A DNA stretch of 64,000 bases from Paracidovorax oryzae ATCC 19882 (GCF_000687165.1 NZ_JMKU01000005.1:124001-188000), one strand, 5' to 3'; counted from the stretch's first letter, positions 18,914-30,688 are shown. Notes: generated by a model not told the origin, from the sequence alone. A program made the numbers and translations.

Positions 18914-21072
18914 GCTGCGGCTCCTTCCACGGCGGCGGTGGCGGCTGCGGCAGCCTGGCGGCCATCGGCCGTCAGTTGCAGCGAGGGCGCACGGCGCACG
19001 AGGCTGTCGAGCTGGTAGATGGCGGCGACCACGGGCTCCGGCGTGCCGGCGGCGGCCGGCACGGCGGGTGCCGCGGACGTGGTGTTGGCCAGGCGGTCGG
19101 CCGGCAGGTGCGTCGGCAGCACGGCACCGGTGGCGCCCACGGCGTGCGCCAGCACTTCCTGCGAGGTCTCGAAGCCGATGCCCTGCACGCCCAGCAGGTT
19201 GCCGAGCACGCGCAGCACCTTCCAGGCCGGACGGGCATCGCCCAGCGGCTTGACCACGGCGTGGAAGCCCTGCAGGCGGCCTTCGGCATTCACGAAGCTG
19301 CCGGAGGTCTCGGTGAACGGGGCGATGGGCAGCAGCACGTCGCTGAATTCCAGGTTGGTCTTGAACGGGCTCAGCGTCACGACCATTTCAGCCTGCGCGA
19401 GCGCCTCTGCAGCGCGCGCACCGGCAGCGGAATCGTGCACCGGTTCGGTACCCAGCAGCAGCGCGGCCTTGAGGCCACCGGCCAGCATGCGGCCGGCATC
19501 GAGCCCGCCCTGCCGGGGCTGCGCGCCCACGAACTGCGCGCCGACGGTGTTGGCGGCTTCGGTCAGGTAGCCGACCACGGCGCCGGTCTGCGCGCCGATC
19601 CACTGGGCCAGCGCCAGCAGCGACGAGGCCTGGGCATGGTGCGCGGCAGCATTGCCGAGCAGCACGGCACGGCCTTCGCCGGACGCGAGCGAACGCGCCA
19701 CGGCCAGCGCCGCATCGGTCGCACGGCCGGAGGCCACGGGCGCGGCCACGCCACGCTCCTGGGCCACGGCTGCGGCGATGTCGGCCAGCGCGGCAGCCCA
19801 CTCGCCGGCGGGTGCCACGATGGATTGCGCCATCGGCATGGCCCAGTCATAGGCCACGGAATTCAGAGCGCTCACCGCGCAGCCCTTGCGGGCCGCCTGG
19901 CGGATGCGCTGCGCGAACAGCGGGTGTTCCTTGCGCAGGTTGGAGCCCACGACCAGCACGGACTGCAGCGTGGACAGTGCCGCGATGGGCATGCCCAGCC
20001 AGCGGACGCCTTCCGGCGCGGTGAATTCCGCATTGCGCAGGCGGTAGTCGATGTTGTCGCTGCCCAGGCCGCGCACCAGCAGCGTGGCGAGGTGCAGCTC
20101 TTCCAGCGTGCTGTGCGGGCTGACCAGCGCGCCGATGCTCTGGGCACCGTGCTCGGACTGGATGCCGCGCAGGCCGTTGGCCACATATTCGAGGGCCGTC
20201 TGCCAGTCCACTTCCTTCCACTGGCCGCCCTGCTTGAGCATGGGCTTCGTGAGGCGGTCGGGACCGTTCAGCGCTTCGTACGAGAAGCGGTCGCGGTCGG
20301 CGATCCAGCACTCGTTCACGTCCTCGTTCTCGAACGGGACGACGCGCATGACCTTGTGGCTCTTCACCTGGACGATCAGGTTGGCACCCGTGGAATCATG
20401 CGGGCTGACCGACTTGCGGCGCGACAGCTCCCACGTGCGGGCGCTGTAGCGGAACGGCTTGCTCGTGAGCGCGCCCACGGGGCAGATGTCGATCATGTTG
20501 CCCGACAGCTCGGAATCCACGGTATCGCCCACCACGGTGGTGATCTCGGAATGCTCGCCGCGGTGGATCATGCCCAGCTCCATCACGCCGGCCACTTCCT
20601 GGCCGAAACGCACGCAGCGGGTGCAGTGGATGCAGCGGCTCATCTCCTCCATGGAGATCAGCGGGCCGACGTCCTTGTGGAAGACCACGCGCTTTTCTTC
20701 CTCGTAGCGCGAGGAGGAGCCTCCATAGCCCACGGCCAGGTCCTGCAGCTGGCACTCGCCGCCCTGGTCGCAGATGGGGCAGTCCAGCGGGTGGTTGATC
20801 AGCAGGAATTCCATGACCGACTGCTGGGCCTTGATGGCCTTGTCGCTCTTGGTGCGCACGATCATGCCCTGCGTCACGGGCGTGGCGCAGGCGGGCATCG
20901 GCTTGGGTGCCTTCTCCACGTCCACCAGGCACATGCGGCAGTTGGCGGCGATGGAGAGCTTCTTGTGATAGCAGAAATGAGGGATGTAGGTGCCCGCCTT
21001 CTCGGCCGCATGCATCACCATGCAGCCTTCGGCGACTTCCACCTTCTTCCCGTCGAGTTCGATTTCAACCAT
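18910..21072 (-). CDS. nuoG: NADH:quinone oxidoreductase subunit G
   Basis: 720 residues. The N-terminal 2Fe-2S domain ([18 protein letters not shown]), the His-coordinated 4Fe-4S motif ([18 protein letters not shown]) and a third cluster ([14 protein letters not shown]...CPVGAL) are followed by a molybdopterin-oxidoreductase-like domain that holds no molybdenum in complex I. The E. coli N7 cluster cysteines are not visible ([12 protein letters not shown] in their place), which resembles the mitochondrial type. The C-terminal third is Ala-rich. It is in the peripheral arm and takes electrons from NuoF. It is coupled to nuoH by overlap. Confidence 0.96.
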   Translation of the reverse strand: MVEIELDGKKVEVAEGCMVMHAAEKAGTYIPHFCYHKKLSIAANCRMCLVDVEKAPKPMPACATPVTQGMIVRTKSDKAIKAQQSVMEFLLINHPLDCPICDQGGECQLQDLAVGYGGSSSRYEEEKRVVFHKDVGPLISMEEMSRCIHCTRCVRFGQEVAGVMELGMIHRGEHSEITTVVGDTVDSELSGNMIDICPVGALTSKPFRYSARTWELSRRKSVSPHDSTGANLIVQVKSHKVMRVVPFENEDVNECWIADRDRFSYEALNGPDRLTKPMLKQGGQWKEVDWQTALEYVANGLRGIQSEHGAQSIGALVSPHSTLEELHLATLLVRGLGSDNIDYRLRNAEFTAPEGVRWLGMPIAALSTLQSVLVVGSNLRKEHPLFAQRIRQAARKGCAVSALNSVAYDWAMPMAQSIVAPAGEWAAALADIAAAVAQERGVAAPVASGRATDAALAVARSLASGEGRAVLLGNAAAHHAQASSLLALAQWIGAQTGAVVGYLTEAANTVGAQFVGAQPRQGGLDAGRMLAGGLKAALLLGTEPVHDSAAGARAAEALAQAEMVVTLSPFKTNLEFSDVLLPIAPFTETSGSFVNAEGRLQGFHAVVKPLGDARPAWKVLRVLGNLLGVQGIGFETSQEVLAHAVGATGAVLPTHLPADRLANTTSAAPAVPAAAGTPEPVVAAIYQLDSLVRRAPSLQLTADGRQAAAAATAAVEGAAA

Positions 21073-21087
21073 ATGCGTTTCTCGCGA

Positions 21088-22446
21088 TCAGGCGGAGGCC
21101 GGAGCCTGGGGGCTCGTCTTGTTGCGGATCAGCGCCTCGAATTCCGGACGGAAGTGCTTGATCATGGCGCGCACCGGCATGGCCGCCGCGTCGCCCAGGG
21201 CGCAGATGGTGCGCCCCTGGATGTTGTCCGCCACCGAATTGAGCAGGTCCAAGTCGCCTTCGCGGCCCTGGCCGTGCTGGATGCGGTCGATCACGCGCCA
21301 CATCCAGCCCGTGCCCTCGCGGCAGGGCGTGCACTGGCCGCAGGACTCGTGCGAATAGAAGTAAGACAGGCGCAGCAGGCTCTCGACCATGCTGCGCGAA
21401 TCGTCCATGACGATCACGGCGCCCGAGCCCAGCATCGAGCCGGCCTTGGCGATGGAGTCGTAGTCCATCGTGCATTCCATGATGATGGAAGCCGGCAGCA
21501 CCGGGGCGGACGAGCCGCCCGGGATCACGGCCTTGAGCTGGCGGCCCTTGCGCACGCCGCCGGCGAGTTCCAGCAGCTTGGCGAACGGCGTGCCCAGGGG
21601 CACCTCGTAGTTGCCGGGCTTCTCCACGTCGCCGGACACCGAGAAGATCTTGGTGCCGCCGTTGTTCGGCTTGCCGCAGGCCAGGTAGGCCGCGCCGCCG
21701 TTGCGGATGATCCACGGCACCGCCGCGAAGGTCTCGGTGTTGTTGATCGTGGTGGGCTTGCCGTAGAGGCCGAAGCTGGCCGGGAACGGCGGCTTGAAGC
21801 GCGGCTGGCCCTTCTTGCCTTCCAGCGATTCGAGCAGAGCCGTCTCTTCGCCGCAGATGTAGGCGCCGAAGCCGTGGGCGGCGTGCAGCTGGAAGCTGAA
21901 GCTGCTGCCCAGGATGTTGTCGCCCAGGTAGCCCGCGGCGCGCGCCTCTTCCAGTGCAGCCTCGAAACGCTCGTAGGTCTGGAAGATCTCGCCGTGGATG
22001 TAGTTGTAGCCCACCGAGATGCCCATCGCGAAGGCCGCGATGATCATGCCCTCGATGACGATGTGCGGGTTGAACTGCAGGATGTCGCGGTCCTTGCAGG
22101 TGCCCGGCTCGCCTTCGTCGGAGTTGCAGACGAGGTACTTCTGCCCCGGGAACGAGCGGGGCATGAAGCTCCACTTCAGGCCCGTCGGGAAGCCCGCGCC
22201 GCCGCGGCCGCGCAGGCCGGATTCCTTGACGGTGGCGATGACCTGGTCCTGCGTCATCGGCTCGCCGCCGTCCGTGCCGAGGATCTTGCGCAGGGCCTGG
22301 TAGCCGCCGCGCGCCTCGTAGTCCTTGATGCTCCAGTTCGTGCCGTCGAGGCCCGCGTAGATCTGCGGCTCGATGTGGCGGTCGTGGAAGCAGGTCTGGA
22401 CGCCCGTGGCCTGGAACTGCGAGAGGATCTGTGCCGCGGTGGTCAT
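21088..22446 (-). CDS. nuoF: NADH:quinone oxidoreductase subunit F (NADH/FMN site)
   Basis: 452 residues from the ATG at 22446, which overlaps the nuoE stop (ATGA). A further upstream ATG gives 529 residues but only reads through nuoE in the wrong frame. It has the NADH/FMN glycine-rich loop [13 protein letters not shown], a second loop [18 protein letters not shown], and the N3 4Fe-4S motif [11 protein letters not shown] with its distant fourth cysteine in TICALGDAA. It oxidises NADH and feeds electrons through NuoE/NuoG. Confidence 0.96.
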   Translation of the reverse strand: MTTAAQILSQFQATGVQTCFHDRHIEPQIYAGLDGTNWSIKDYEARGGYQALRKILGTDGGEPMTQDQVIATVKESGLRGRGGAGFPTGLKWSFMPRSFPGQKYLVCNSDEGEPGTCKDRDILQFNPHIVIEGMIIAAFAMGISVGYNYIHGEIFQTYERFEAALEEARAAGYLGDNILGSSFSFQLHAAHGFGAYICGEETALLESLEGKKGQPRFKPPFPASFGLYGKPTTINNTETFAAVPWIIRNGGAAYLACGKPNNGGTKIFSVSGDVEKPGNYEVPLGTPFAKLLELAGGVRKGRQLKAVIPGGSSAPVLPASIIMECTMDYDSIAKAGSMLGSGAVIVMDDSRSMVESLLRLSYFYSHESCGQCTPCREGTGWMWRVIDRIQHGQGREGDLDLLNSVADNIQGRTICALGDAAAMPVRAMIKHFRPEFEALIRNKTSPQAPASA

Positions 22447-22967
22447 GCCTGTCCCTCCGCCTGGCGCAGGCCGTCCACGAGCTGGTCGAGCTTCTCGTTG
22501 TCCATGAAGCTGCACATCGTGCGGTCGTTCACCAGCATCACGGGCGCATCGGCGCACGCGCCCAGGCATTCGCACTGCTGCAGCGTGAACAGGCCGTCGG
22601 GCGTGGTCTCGCCCATGGCGATGCCGAGCTTCTTCTCGAGGTGGTGCAACGCCTTCTGGCCGTCGCGCAGCTGGCACGGCAGGTTGGTGCAGACGTTCAG
22701 CTTGTACTTGCCCAGCGGCTGCTGGTTGTACATGTTGTAGAAGGTCGTGACTTCATGCACGGCGATCTGGGGCATGCCCAGGACCTCGGCGATCACGGCC
22801 TCGCTCTCGGCGCTGACCCAGCCCTGCTCCTGCTGCACGATGGACAGGCAGGCCATCACGGCGGACTGCTTCTGCTCCGGCGGGTACTTCGCCACTTCGC
22901 GGGCGAAGCGCGCACGCGTCGCCTCGGTCACCGGCGAGCCGGCGGCTTGGTTCGATTCGGTACTCAT
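22443..22967 (-). CDS. nuoE: NADH:quinone oxidoreductase subunit E
   Basis: 174 residues, thioredoxin-like 2Fe-2S protein. Cluster N1a ligands are seen as CTNLPC (residues about 97-102) and CECLGAC further on. It partners NuoF in the NADH dehydrogenase module. It is linked by four-base overlaps to nuoD upstream and nuoF downstream. Confidence 0.95.
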   Translation of the reverse strand: MSTESNQAAGSPVTEATRARFAREVAKYPPEQKQSAVMACLSIVQQEQGWVSAESEAVIAEVLGMPQIAVHEVTTFYNMYNQQPLGKYKLNVCTNLPCQLRDGQKALHHLEKKLGIAMGETTPDGLFTLQQCECLGACADAPVMLVNDRTMCSFMDNEKLDQLVDGLRQAEGQA

Positions 22968-24217
22968 CGGTCAATCTCTCCGAACACGATATCCATCGTG
23001 CCAATGATGGCCACGGCATCGGCGATCATGTGCCCGCGCGCCATCTCGTCGAGGGTCGCGAGGTGGGCGAAGCCCGGTGCGCGGATCTTGAGCCGGTACG
23101 GCTTGTTGGCGCCGTCGCTCACGAGGTAGATGCCGAACTCGCCCTTCGGGTGCTCGACGGCGGCATAGGCCTCGCCCTCGGGCACGCGGAAGCCTTCGGT
23201 GAAGAGCTTGAAATGGTGGATCAGCTCTTCCATGTTCGACTTCATCGACTCGCGCGACGGGGGTGCCACCTTGTGGTTGTCGGTGATGACGGGGCCGGGG
23301 TTGGCGCGCAGCCAGTCCACGCACTGCTTGATGATGCGGTTGGACTGGCGCATCTCCTGCACGCGCACGAGGTAGCGGTCGTAGCAGTCGCCCGTCTTGC
23401 CCACGGGGATGTCGAATTCCACGCGGTCGTAGGCGTCGTAGGGCTGCTTCTTGCGCAGGTCCCAGGCGATGCCCGAGCCGCGCAGCATCGGGCCGGTCAT
23501 GCCGAGGTTCAGCGCGCGCTCCTGCGTCACGATGCCGATGTCCACCGTCCGCTGCTTCCAGATGCGGTTGTCCGTCAGCAGCGTCTCGTACTCGTCCACG
23601 CACTTGGGGAAGCGCTGCGTGAAGTCGTCGATGAAGTCCAGCAGCGAACCCTGGCGGTTCTGGTTCAGCACCTCGATCGCCTTGGCGTTGCGCACCTTGC
23701 TCGCCTGGTACTGCGGCATGCTGTCAGGCAGGTCGCGATAGACGCCGCCCGGACGGAAGTAGGCCGCGTGCATGCGCGCACCCGATACCGCCTCGTACAT
23801 GTCGAACAGGTCTTCACGCTCGCGGAACGTGTAGATCAGGATCGTGGAGCTGCCGCAATCGTTTCCGTGCGAGCCCAGCCACATCAGGTGGTTCAGCAGT
23901 CGCGTGATCTCGGAGAACATCACGCGGATGTACTGCGCGCGCAGCGGCACGTCGATGCCCAGCAGCTTCTCGATGGCCAGGCAGTAGGCGTGCTCGTTGC
24001 ACATCATCGAGACGTAGTCCAGCCGGTCCATGTAGGGCAGCGACTGGATGAAGGTCTTGTGCTCGGCCAGCTTCTCGGTGGCGCGGTGCAGCAGGCCGAT
24101 GTGGGGGTCGGCGCGCTGCACGACTTCGCCGTCGAGCTCGAGCACCAGGCGCAGCACGCCGTGCGCGGCCGGGTGCTGCGGACCAAAGTTCAGGGAGTAG
24201 TTCTTGATTTCAGCCAT
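22964..24217 (-). CDS. nuoD: NADH:quinone oxidoreductase subunit D
   Basis: 417 residues, the 49-kDa subunit related to the large subunit of [NiFe] hydrogenases but without the metal cysteines. Landmarks are [29 protein letters not shown], and the C-terminal [13 protein letters not shown]. With NuoB it forms the quinone-binding chamber. It is a separate gene from nuoC (30-base gap), unlike the nuoCD fusion of E. coli. Confidence 0.96.
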   Translation of the reverse strand: MAEIKNYSLNFGPQHPAAHGVLRLVLELDGEVVQRADPHIGLLHRATEKLAEHKTFIQSLPYMDRLDYVSMMCNEHAYCLAIEKLLGIDVPLRAQYIRVMFSEITRLLNHLMWLGSHGNDCGSSTILIYTFREREDLFDMYEAVSGARMHAAYFRPGGVYRDLPDSMPQYQASKVRNAKAIEVLNQNRQGSLLDFIDDFTQRFPKCVDEYETLLTDNRIWKQRTVDIGIVTQERALNLGMTGPMLRGSGIAWDLRKKQPYDAYDRVEFDIPVGKTGDCYDRYLVRVQEMRQSNRIIKQCVDWLRANPGPVITDNHKVAPPSRESMKSNMEELIHHFKLFTEGFRVPEGEAYAAVEHPKGEFGIYLVSDGANKPYRLKIRAPGFAHLATLDEMARGHMIADAVAIIGTMDIVFGEIDR

Positions 24218-24247
24218 CGTGGATCGCCTGAGTGCGCCGGGAGCGCC

Positions 24248-24856
24248 TCAGTGCAGGCCTCCGTACTTTTCTTCGCGGATGATGCGGGGCGTGATCTCGC
24301 GCGGCTCGATCGTCACCGGCTCGTACACCACGCGGCGCGCCTCGGTGTCGTAGCGCATCTCGACATGGCCCGACAGCGGGAAATCCTTGCGGAAGGGATG
24401 GCCGATGAAGCCGTAGTCGGTCAGGATGCGGCGCAGGTCGTCATGGCCGTCGAACACGATGCCGTAGAGGTCGAAGGCCTCGCGCTCGTACCAGTTGGCG
24501 GAGTTCCAGATGCCGGACACCGACGCCACCACGGGGAAGTCGTCGTCGGGGCAGAACACCTTCACGCGCACGCGCTGGTTAAGGCTGACGGACAGCAGGT
24601 GCGACACCACGGCGTAGCGCGGGCCTTCCGTGCCCACGTCGCCATAGGTGGAGTAGTCGATGCCGCAGAGGTCCACGAGCTGCTCGAACCGGCAGCCGGG
24701 CGCATCGCGCAGCAGCTGCATCGCGGCAAGGTAGTCGGCGGCCGGGACGGTCACCGTGAGTTCGTCGAGCGCGACCACGATGTCGCGCGCCTTGTCGCCG
24801 AGCGCAGCGGCGACCGCGTCCCGCAGAGCCTCGGGTCGGATGGCAATGGCTGTCAT
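24248..24856 (-). CDS. nuoC: NADH:quinone oxidoreductase subunit C
   Basis: 202 residues, the 30-kDa subunit. Conserved blocks are [20 protein letters not shown] and [18 protein letters not shown]. It supports the NuoD/NuoB/NuoI core of the peripheral arm. The start follows nuoB by 13 bases. Confidence 0.95.
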   Translation of the reverse strand: MTAIAIRPEALRDAVAAALGDKARDIVVALDELTVTVPAADYLAAMQLLRDAPGCRFEQLVDLCGIDYSTYGDVGTEGPRYAVVSHLLSVSLNQRVRVKVFCPDDDFPVVASVSGIWNSANWYEREAFDLYGIVFDGHDDLRRILTDYGFIGHPFRKDFPLSGHVEMRYDTEARRVVYEPVTIEPREITPRIIREEKYGGLH

Positions 24857-24869
24857 GCTGGAGAACCCT

Positions 24870-25349
24870 TCAGACGCGGGCGATGGTATGGGTGCGGCGG
24901 ATCTTCTGCTGGAGCTGGATGATCCCGTAGATGAGTGCCTCGGCGGTCGGGGGGCAGCCCGGCACGTACACGTCCACCGGCACGATGCGGTCGCAGCCGC
25001 GCACCACCGAGTAGCTGTAGTGGTAGTAGCCGCCGCCGTTGGCGCAGGAACCCATGGAGATCACCCAGCGCGGCTCGGACATCTGGTCGTACACCTTGCG
25101 CAGGGCCGGGGCCATCTTGTTGCAGAGCGTACCGGCCACGATCATCAGATCGGACTGCCGGGGACTGGCGCGGAACACCTCGGCGCCGAAGCGGCCGATG
25201 TCGTAGCGCGCCGCGGCGGCATGCATCATCTCGACGGCGCAGCAGGCCAGACCGAAGGTCATGGGCCACAGCGATCCGGTCTTGGCCCAGTTCACCACGG
25301 AGTCATAGCTCGTGGTGATGAAGCCTTCCTTCATCACGCCTTCAATCAT
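24870..25349 (-). CDS. nuoB: NADH:quinone oxidoreductase subunit B (cluster N2)
   Basis: 159 residues. Cluster N2 ligands are all present: tandem C36-C37 in [11 protein letters not shown]102 in GSCANGGG and C132 in [11 protein letters not shown]. It passes electrons to quinone. It lies 24 bases after nuoA. Confidence 0.96.
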   Translation of the reverse strand: MIEGVMKEGFITTSYDSVVNWAKTGSLWPMTFGLACCAVEMMHAAAARYDIGRFGAEVFRASPRQSDLMIVAGTLCNKMAPALRKVYDQMSEPRWVISMGSCANGGGYYHYSYSVVRGCDRIVPVDVYVPGCPPTAEALIYGIIQLQQKIRRTHTIARV

Positions 25350-25373
25350 CGTGTCGTTCCTTGTGAAGCCCCG

Positions 25374-25733
25374 TCATTCCCAATCCAGGGCACCCTTTTT
25401 CCACTCGTAGGCGAAGCCCACGACCAGGATGGCCAGGAAGACGATGACGGCGACGAAACCGGTCACCCCGACCTCGTGCAGCGTGACCGCCCACGGGAAG
25501 AGGAATGCGATTTCCAGATCGAAAAGAATGAAGAGGATGGCGACGAGGTAGTAGCGCACGTCGAACTTCATGCGCGCATCTTCGAACGCCTCGAAGCCAC
25601 ACTCGTAGGGGGAGTTCTTGGCCGCATCGGGCCGGTTGGGACCCAGCACGTAGCCCAGGACCAGGGGCACCACCCCCACTCCGATGCCGACCAGGATGAA
25701 CAGAAGAACGGGGAGGTATTGATCGAGGTTCAT
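25374..25733 (-). CDS. nuoA: NADH:quinone oxidoreductase subunit A
   Basis: 119 residues, three hydrophobic helices, with the conserved segment [20 protein letters not shown] in the first loop, which interacts with the quinone site. It is the first gene of the 14-gene nuo operon, transcribed leftwards, starting about 76 bases downstream of tRNA-Leu. Confidence 0.95.
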   Translation of the reverse strand: MNLDQYLPVLLFILVGIGVGVVPLVLGYVLGPNRPDAAKNSPYECGFEAFEDARMKFDVRYYLVAILFILFDLEIAFLFPWAVTLHEVGVTGFVAVIVFLAILVVGFAYEWKKGALDWE

Positions 25734-25809
25734 CTGGAGGGGTACTCACCGCTGGGGCCGCACCCCCATTCCTGCGATGAGGAATGGCCGGGCGGGCTTG
25801 CTTGTGTGT

Positions 25810-25894
25810 TGGTGCCGTCGGCGAGACTCGAACTCGCACAGCTTTCGCCACTACCCCCTCAAGATAGCGTGTCTACCAATTTCACCACGACGGC
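25810..25894 (-). tRNA. tRNA-Leu (anticodon GAG)
   Basis: On the minus strand an 85-base cloverleaf begins GCCGTCG and ends CGACGGC-A-CCA, a 7-bp acceptor stem with encoded CCA. The D arm (GTGAAATTGGTAGACAC) is leucine-like. The anticodon stem CTATC/GGTAG holds loop TTGAGGG, anticodon GAG. The long variable arm and T arm (GCGAGTTCGAGTCTCGC) fit a class II tRNA-Leu. It reads CUC/CUU codons. Its place between secG and nuoA is shared by related beta-proteobacteria from memory. Confidence 0.95.
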
Positions 25895-26010
25895 TGATGT
25901 CTGCATCTGGATGGCATGAGGAACCCGAAGGGCTATTTGGCTTTCCAGACAATCCGGAATTCTACTCCGGAAAAACCCGACTCTCTATGAATCGGTTACT
26001 TTTCCAACAA

Positions 26011-26400
26011 TTATTTTGTCGGGATCTGCGCTGCGCCAGAGGCCGGTGCCACAGGTGCCGACGCGGATGCGGGAATGGCGGAAGTGGACGCGGGCGCCAC
26101 CGGCTGCACGGCGGCAGGGGCGGCCGCCGGGGTCTCCAGCACGCTGCCCACGCCAGCGGGACGGACGTTGCCGAAATAGGCCAGCGCGAGCGTGGCCGCG
26201 AAGAACACGCCGGCCAGCACCGCCGTCGAGCGTGACAGGAAGTTCGCGCTGCCGCTGGCGCCGAACAGGCTCCCCGAGCTGCCGCTGCCGAACGCGGCCC
26301 CCATATCGGCGCCCTTGCCGTGCTGGATGAGCACGAGGCCGATCATCGCCAGCGCGGCCAGCATCTGCACGGCCAGGATCACATTCACGAGCACATTCAT
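26011..26400 (-). CDS. secG: Preprotein translocase subunit SecG
   Basis: 129 residues. Two hydrophobic helices (residues about 3-25 and 55-75) flank the conserved loop LIQHGKGADMGAAFGSGSSG. The C-terminal tail is Ala/Pro/Ser-rich and longer than in E. coli. SecG assists SecYE in protein export in the inner membrane. It lies 35 bases after tpiA. The roughly 115 bases between its stop and tRNA-Leu include a TCCGGA...TCCGGA repeat that could be a small stem. Confidence 0.92.
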   Translation of the reverse strand: MNVLVNVILAVQMLAALAMIGLVLIQHGKGADMGAAFGSGSSGSLFGASGSANFLSRSTAVLAGVFFAATLALAYFGNVRPAGVGSVLETPAAAPAAVQPVAPASTSAIPASASAPVAPASGAAQIPTK

Positions 26401-26435
26401 TTCTTCTCTACTCCGGTTGGTTCGCGCGGCGCCGC

Positions 26436-27191
26436 TCAGGCGGCCGCAGCAATGATCTGCAAAAAGTCCTGGGCCTTGAGCGATGCACCGCCCACGAGGC
26501 CCCCGTCGATATCGGGCTGGGCCAGCAGCGTGGCCGCGTTGGCGGCATTCATGCTGCCGCCGTAGAGCAGGCGGATGCGGTCCGCGTGCTCGCTGGCCGC
26601 GGCCAGCTGCGCGCGCAGCACGGCATGCACCTGCTGGGCCTGCTCGGGCGTGGCGGTGCGGCCGGTGCCGATGGCCCAGACGGGTTCATAGGCCACCACG
26701 GTCTCGCTGATGCAATGGCCGTTGAGGTGGATGACCGCGGCCAGCTGGCGCTTGACCACGGCTTCGGTCTGCCCGGCCTCGCGTTCGGCCAGCGTCTCGC
26801 CCACGCACACCACCGGCGTGATGCCGGCGGCCAGCGCACGCTGCGCCTTCTCGGCCACCTGCTCGTCGGTCTCGCCGTGGTACTGGCGGCGCTCGGAATG
26901 CCCGACAAGCGCGTAGCGCACGCCGAACTCCTGCAGCATCGCCGCGGAGATTTCGCCGGTGTAGGCGCCCGCCTCGTGCCGCGACACGTCCTGCGCCGCC
27001 AGCGCGATGGCCGAGCCTTCAGCCAGGCCCTGCACCTGCGCAAGGTAGGCCGCCGGCACTGCCACGGCCACATCCACGTTCCGGTACGCGCCCGCCTCCA
27101 GGCCGCCGCGCAGCGCCTGCAGCAGCGCAGCATTGCCCCCCAGGGAGCCGTTCATCTTCCAGTTGCCCGCGATGAGTTTCTTCTTTGTCAT
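26436..27191 (-). CDS. tpiA: Triosephosphate isomerase
   Basis: 251 residues from the ATG at 27191. Catalytic landmarks are GNWKMNG (Lys at about residue 12), VGHSERR (His electrophile), [18 protein letters not shown] (catalytic Glu and flexible loop 6) and [10 protein letters not shown] (phosphate loop). It interconverts DHAP and glyceraldehyde-3-phosphate in glycolysis. The start overlaps the stop of the upstream oxidoreductase (ATGA). The longer upstream frame is a shadow. Confidence 0.96.
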   Translation of the reverse strand: MTKKKLIAGNWKMNGSLGGNAALLQALRGGLEAGAYRNVDVAVAVPAAYLAQVQGLAEGSAIALAAQDVSRHEAGAYTGEISAAMLQEFGVRYALVGHSERRQYHGETDEQVAEKAQRALAAGITPVVCVGETLAEREAGQTEAVVKRQLAAVIHLNGHCISETVVAYEPVWAIGTGRTATPEQAQQVHAVLRAQLAAASEHADRIRLLYGGSMNAANAATLLAQPDIDGGLVGGASLKAQDFLQIIAAAA

Positions 27192-28192
27192 GCTGTCCAC
27201 GTCAAAACGATCTTGCCGGCATGCTGGCTCGACTCCATCAGCGCATGGGCCCGCGACGCCTCGGCCGCCGGGAAGGTGCTGTGCACCACGGGCCGCACGG
27301 TGCGGGCCGCCAGCAGCGGCCACACCCGCTCGCGCAGGGCGGCAGCGATGGCGCCCTTGAACGCGACGGAACGGGGCCGCAGCGTCGAGCCCGTCACCGT
27401 GAGGCGGCGGCGCAGCACCAGCCCTGCATCGAAGGAGGACTGCACCCCGCCCTGCACGGCGATGATGACCAGGCGGCCATCCTCGGCCAGGCACTCGACC
27501 TCGCGCGCCACGTAGTCGCCCGCCACCATGTCGAGCACCACGTCCGCGCCGCGGCCATCGGTGATGCGCCGGGCCTCGGCCACGAAGTCCTGGGTCTTGT
27601 AGTTGATGGCATGGTGCGCGCCGAGCTCCAGGCAGGTGCGGCACTTCTCGTCCGAGCCCGCCGTCACGATCACCGTGGCGCCGAAGGCGCGGCCGAGCTG
27701 GATGGCCGTCACGCCGATGCCGCTGCTGCCGCCCTGCACCAGCAGGGTTTCGCCAGCCGCGAGGCGGCCGCGGTCGAACACGTTGCTCCACACCGTGAAG
27801 AAGGTCTCGGGCAGCGAGGCCGCCTCGACGTCGCTCCAGCCCTCCGGCACGGGCAGGCATTGCGCGACGGGTGCGACGCACCATTCGGCATAACCGCCGC
27901 CCGCGACCAGCGCGCACACGCGGTCGCCCGCCTTCAGGCCGGCCGCGGCCATCGCCGACGCGTCGCCTTCCGCGATGGTGCCCGCCACTTCGAGCCCGGG
28001 CAGGTCGGAAGCGCCCGGCGGGGGCGCATAGTGCCCCTTGCGCTGGAGCACGTCGGGCCGGTTGATGCCGCTGGCCGCGACGCGGATCAGCAGCTCGCCT
28101 GCGCCCGGCCGCGGCACGGGCCGCTCGGCGAGGCGCAGTACTTCCGGGCCGCCGGAGCCCGCGATTTCCACGGCACGCATGGTGGTCGCCAT
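27188..28192 (-). CDS. NAD(P)H quinone oxidoreductase, zinc-free MDR (PIG3-like)
   Basis: 334 residues, medium-chain dehydrogenase/reductase fold without zinc ligands. The GroES-like N-terminus has [20 protein letters not shown] and the Rossmann motif is [18 protein letters not shown]. This resembles the TP53I3/PIG3 quinone oxidoreductase group, which reduces quinones with NADPH. It is translationally coupled to tpiA. Physiological substrate unknown. Confidence 0.85.
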   Translation of the reverse strand: MATTMRAVEIAGSGGPEVLRLAERPVPRPGAGELLIRVAASGINRPDVLQRKGHYAPPPGASDLPGLEVAGTIAEGDASAMAAAGLKAGDRVCALVAGGGYAEWCVAPVAQCLPVPEGWSDVEAASLPETFFTVWSNVFDRGRLAAGETLLVQGGSSGIGVTAIQLGRAFGATVIVTAGSDEKCRTCLELGAHHAINYKTQDFVAEARRITDGRGADVVLDMVAGDYVAREVECLAEDGRLVIIAVQGGVQSSFDAGLVLRRRLTVTGSTLRPRSVAFKGAIAAALRERVWPLLAARTVRPVVHSTFPAAEASRAHALMESSQHAGKIVLTWTA

Positions 28193-28282
28193 ACTGGATC
28201 CCAGGAATGTCAGGTTTCAGAGAGGCCGGCCGGAGCAGGGCCGGACCGGCTCATCGCCGCCGCAGTGCGGCGGCGCTGGCGC

Positions 28283-30559
28283 TCAGGCATCCATCTGGCC
28301 GGAGTGCTCGCCCGTGCCGGTGGATTGCTGCTGCTGTTGCTGCTGGTCGGCGCCGGCAGGTTCGCGGCGCTCACGGCGCTCGCCACGTTCCGGGCGGTCG
28401 CCACGGTCGCCGCGGTCACCCCGTTCGCCGCGCTCGGCGGGTGCCGGACGGCCGCTGTCGCCCATCGGGCGGTCCAGCAGCGCGCGCATGGACAGCTTCA
28501 CGCGGCCCTTCTCGTCGGTCTCGAGCACCTTGACCTTCACGACCTGGCCTTCGGTCAGGTAGTCGGTCACCTTTTCCACGCGCTCATGGGCGATCTGGCT
28601 GATGTGCAGCAGGCCGTCCTTGCCGGGCAGCAGGTTGATCAGTGCGCCGAAGTCCAGGATCTTGACCACGGGGCCTTCGTAGATCTTGCCGATCTCGACC
28701 TCGGCCGTGATCTGCTCGATGCGGCGCTTGGCCTCGTCGGCCTTCGCGCTGTCGGTGGAGGCAATGGTGATCGTGCCGTCCTCGTCGATGTTGATCTGCG
28801 TGCCGGTCTCTTCCGTCAGCGCGCGGATCACCGCGCCGCCCTTGCCGATCACGTCGCGGATCTTCTCGGGGTTGATCTTCATCGTGTAGAGCTTGGGCGC
28901 GAAGCTGGAGACCTCGGTCTTGGCCTCGCCCATCGCTTCCTGCATCTTGCCGAGGATGTGCAGGCGGGCTTCCTTGGCCTGGGCCAGGGCGACCTGCATG
29001 ATTTCCTTGGTGATGCCCTGGATCTTGATGTCCATCTGCAGGGCGGTGATGCCGGCCGTCGTGCCCGCCACCTTGAAGTCCATGTCGCCGAGGTGGTCCT
29101 CGTCGCCCAGGATGTCGGTCAGCACGGCGAAGCGGTTGTCCTCCTTGATCAGGCCCATGGCGATGCCGGCCACGTGGGCCTTCATCGGCACGCCGGCGTC
29201 CATCATCGACAGGCAGCCGCCGCAGACGGAGGCCATCGAGGACGAGCCGTTGGATTCGGTGATCTCGGAGACCACGCGGATCGTGTAGGGGAACTCTTCC
29301 TTCGTCGGCAGCACGGCGACCAGCGCGCGCTTGGCCAGGCGGCCGTGGCCGATCTCGCGGCGCTTCGTGGAGCCCATGCGGCCCACTTCGCCGGTGGCGA
29401 AGGGAGGCATGTTGTAGTGGAACATGAAGCGGTCCTCGAACTCGCCGGCCAGCGCGTCGATGCGCTGCGCGTCGCGCTCGGTGCCCAGCGTGGAGACCAC
29501 CAGCGCCTGCGTCTCGCCGCGCGTGAACAGCGCGGAGCCGTGCGTGCGGGGCAGCACGGAGTTGCGGATCTCGATGGGGCGCACGGTGCGCGTGTCGCGG
29601 CCGTCGATGCGGGGCTCGCCGGCCAGGATCTGGCTGCGCACGATCTTCGATTCGATGGCGAACAGCAGGTCGCCCACCTTGCCGGCGTCGAAGGGCTCGC
29701 CGCTGGCCTTGAGGGCTTCCATCACGCTGGCGTTGGCTTCGCGCAGGGCCTGGGTGCGGGCCTGCTTGCTGCGGATCTGGTAGACGGCGCGCAGCTTCTC
29801 TTCGGCCAGGTCCTTGACCTTGGCGACGAAGGCTTCGTCTTCGGCGGGCGCCTGCCAGTCCCACACGGGCTTGCCGGCTTCGCGCACCAGCTCATGGATG
29901 GCGTTGATGGCGATGTTGGCCTGCTCGTGGCCGAACACCACGCCGCCCAGCATGATGTCTTCGCTGAGTTGCTGGGCTTCGGATTCGACCATCAGCACGG
30001 CGGCTTCGGTGCCGGCGACGACCAGGTCCATCTGCGAATTCTTGCGGGCGGTCTGGCCCGGGTTCAGCACGTACTCGCCGTTGATGTAGCCCACGCGCGC
30101 AGCGCCGATGGGGCCGCTGAACGGGATGCCGGAGATGGCCAGCGCAGCGCTCACGCCGATCATGGCGGCGATGTCGGCATCCACCTCGGGGTTGAGCGAC
30201 ACGGTGTGGACGACCACGTGCACTTCGTTCAAGAAGCCTTCGGGGAACAGCGGGCGGATCGGGCGGTCGATCAGGCGGCTGGTCAGCGTTTCGTGTTCGC
30301 TGGGCTTGGCCTCGCGCTTGAAGAAGCTGCCGGGGATCTTGCCGGCGGCGTAGGTCTTCTCGATGTAGTCCACCGTCAGGGGGAAGAAGTCCTGGCCGGG
30401 CTTGGCCGACTTGGAGGCCGCCACGGTGGCGAGGATGACGGTGCCGTCGATCTCGACCAGCACGGCGCCGTTGGCCTGGCGGGCGATCTCGCCCGTTTCC
30501 ATGACGACGGTCTTGTCGCCCCACTGGAAGGACTTGGTGACTTTGTTGAAGATGGTCAT
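28283..30559 (-). CDS. pnp: Polynucleotide phosphorylase
   Basis: 758 residues. Two RNase PH-type domains come first (the catalytic one includes [20 protein letters not shown] and [17 protein letters not shown]), then KH ([20 protein letters not shown]) and S1 ([20 protein letters not shown]) RNA-binding domains. The last about 65 residues form an unusual basic/acidic tail with repeated [10 protein letters not shown]-type units and a run of seven glutamines. It degrades RNA 3' to 5' by phosphorolysis, usually in the degradosome. It follows rpsO, as in most proteobacteria, with a long leader containing a strong hairpin. Confidence 0.96.
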   Translation of the reverse strand: MTIFNKVTKSFQWGDKTVVMETGEIARQANGAVLVEIDGTVILATVAASKSAKPGQDFFPLTVDYIEKTYAAGKIPGSFFKREAKPSEHETLTSRLIDRPIRPLFPEGFLNEVHVVVHTVSLNPEVDADIAAMIGVSAALAISGIPFSGPIGAARVGYINGEYVLNPGQTARKNSQMDLVVAGTEAAVLMVESEAQQLSEDIMLGGVVFGHEQANIAINAIHELVREAGKPVWDWQAPAEDEAFVAKVKDLAEEKLRAVYQIRSKQARTQALREANASVMEALKASGEPFDAGKVGDLLFAIESKIVRSQILAGEPRIDGRDTRTVRPIEIRNSVLPRTHGSALFTRGETQALVVSTLGTERDAQRIDALAGEFEDRFMFHYNMPPFATGEVGRMGSTKRREIGHGRLAKRALVAVLPTKEEFPYTIRVVSEITESNGSSSMASVCGGCLSMMDAGVPMKAHVAGIAMGLIKEDNRFAVLTDILGDEDHLGDMDFKVAGTTAGITALQMDIKIQGITKEIMQVALAQAKEARLHILGKMQEAMGEAKTEVSSFAPKLYTMKINPEKIRDVIGKGGAVIRALTEETGTQINIDEDGTITIASTDSAKADEAKRRIEQITAEVEIGKIYEGPVVKILDFGALINLLPGKDGLLHISQIAHERVEKVTDYLTEGQVVKVKVLETDEKGRVKLSMRALLDRPMGDSGRPAPAERGERGDRGDRGDRPERGERRERREPAGADQQQQQQQSTGTGEHSGQMDA

Positions 30560-30637
30560 GCGTGTTTCCTATGCTTCGGTGTGGATGCCGGCCCAGCGAG
30601 GCCGGCGGGGGCCGGAGGGCAACTCAGAACACGATGC

Positions 30638-30688
30638 CATTCCAGTGGACCTGGGGCCGGGCCGGCAGCCCCCAAGGCCATTGGAATG
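30638..30688 (-). promoter_or_regulatory. Long imperfect hairpin in the pnp leader
   Basis: The arms 30638-30656 and 30670-30688 are 19 bases each and match at 16 positions as an inverted repeat (CATTCCAGTGGACCTGGGG against the reverse complement CATTCCAATGGCCTTGGGG), plus a possible wobble. The hairpin lies 79-129 bases upstream of the pnp ATG, on the transcript from rpsO or from a promoter before pnp. In E. coli a comparable leader duplex is cut by RNase III and used by PNPase to repress itself; the same role here is inference. Confidence 0.6.
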
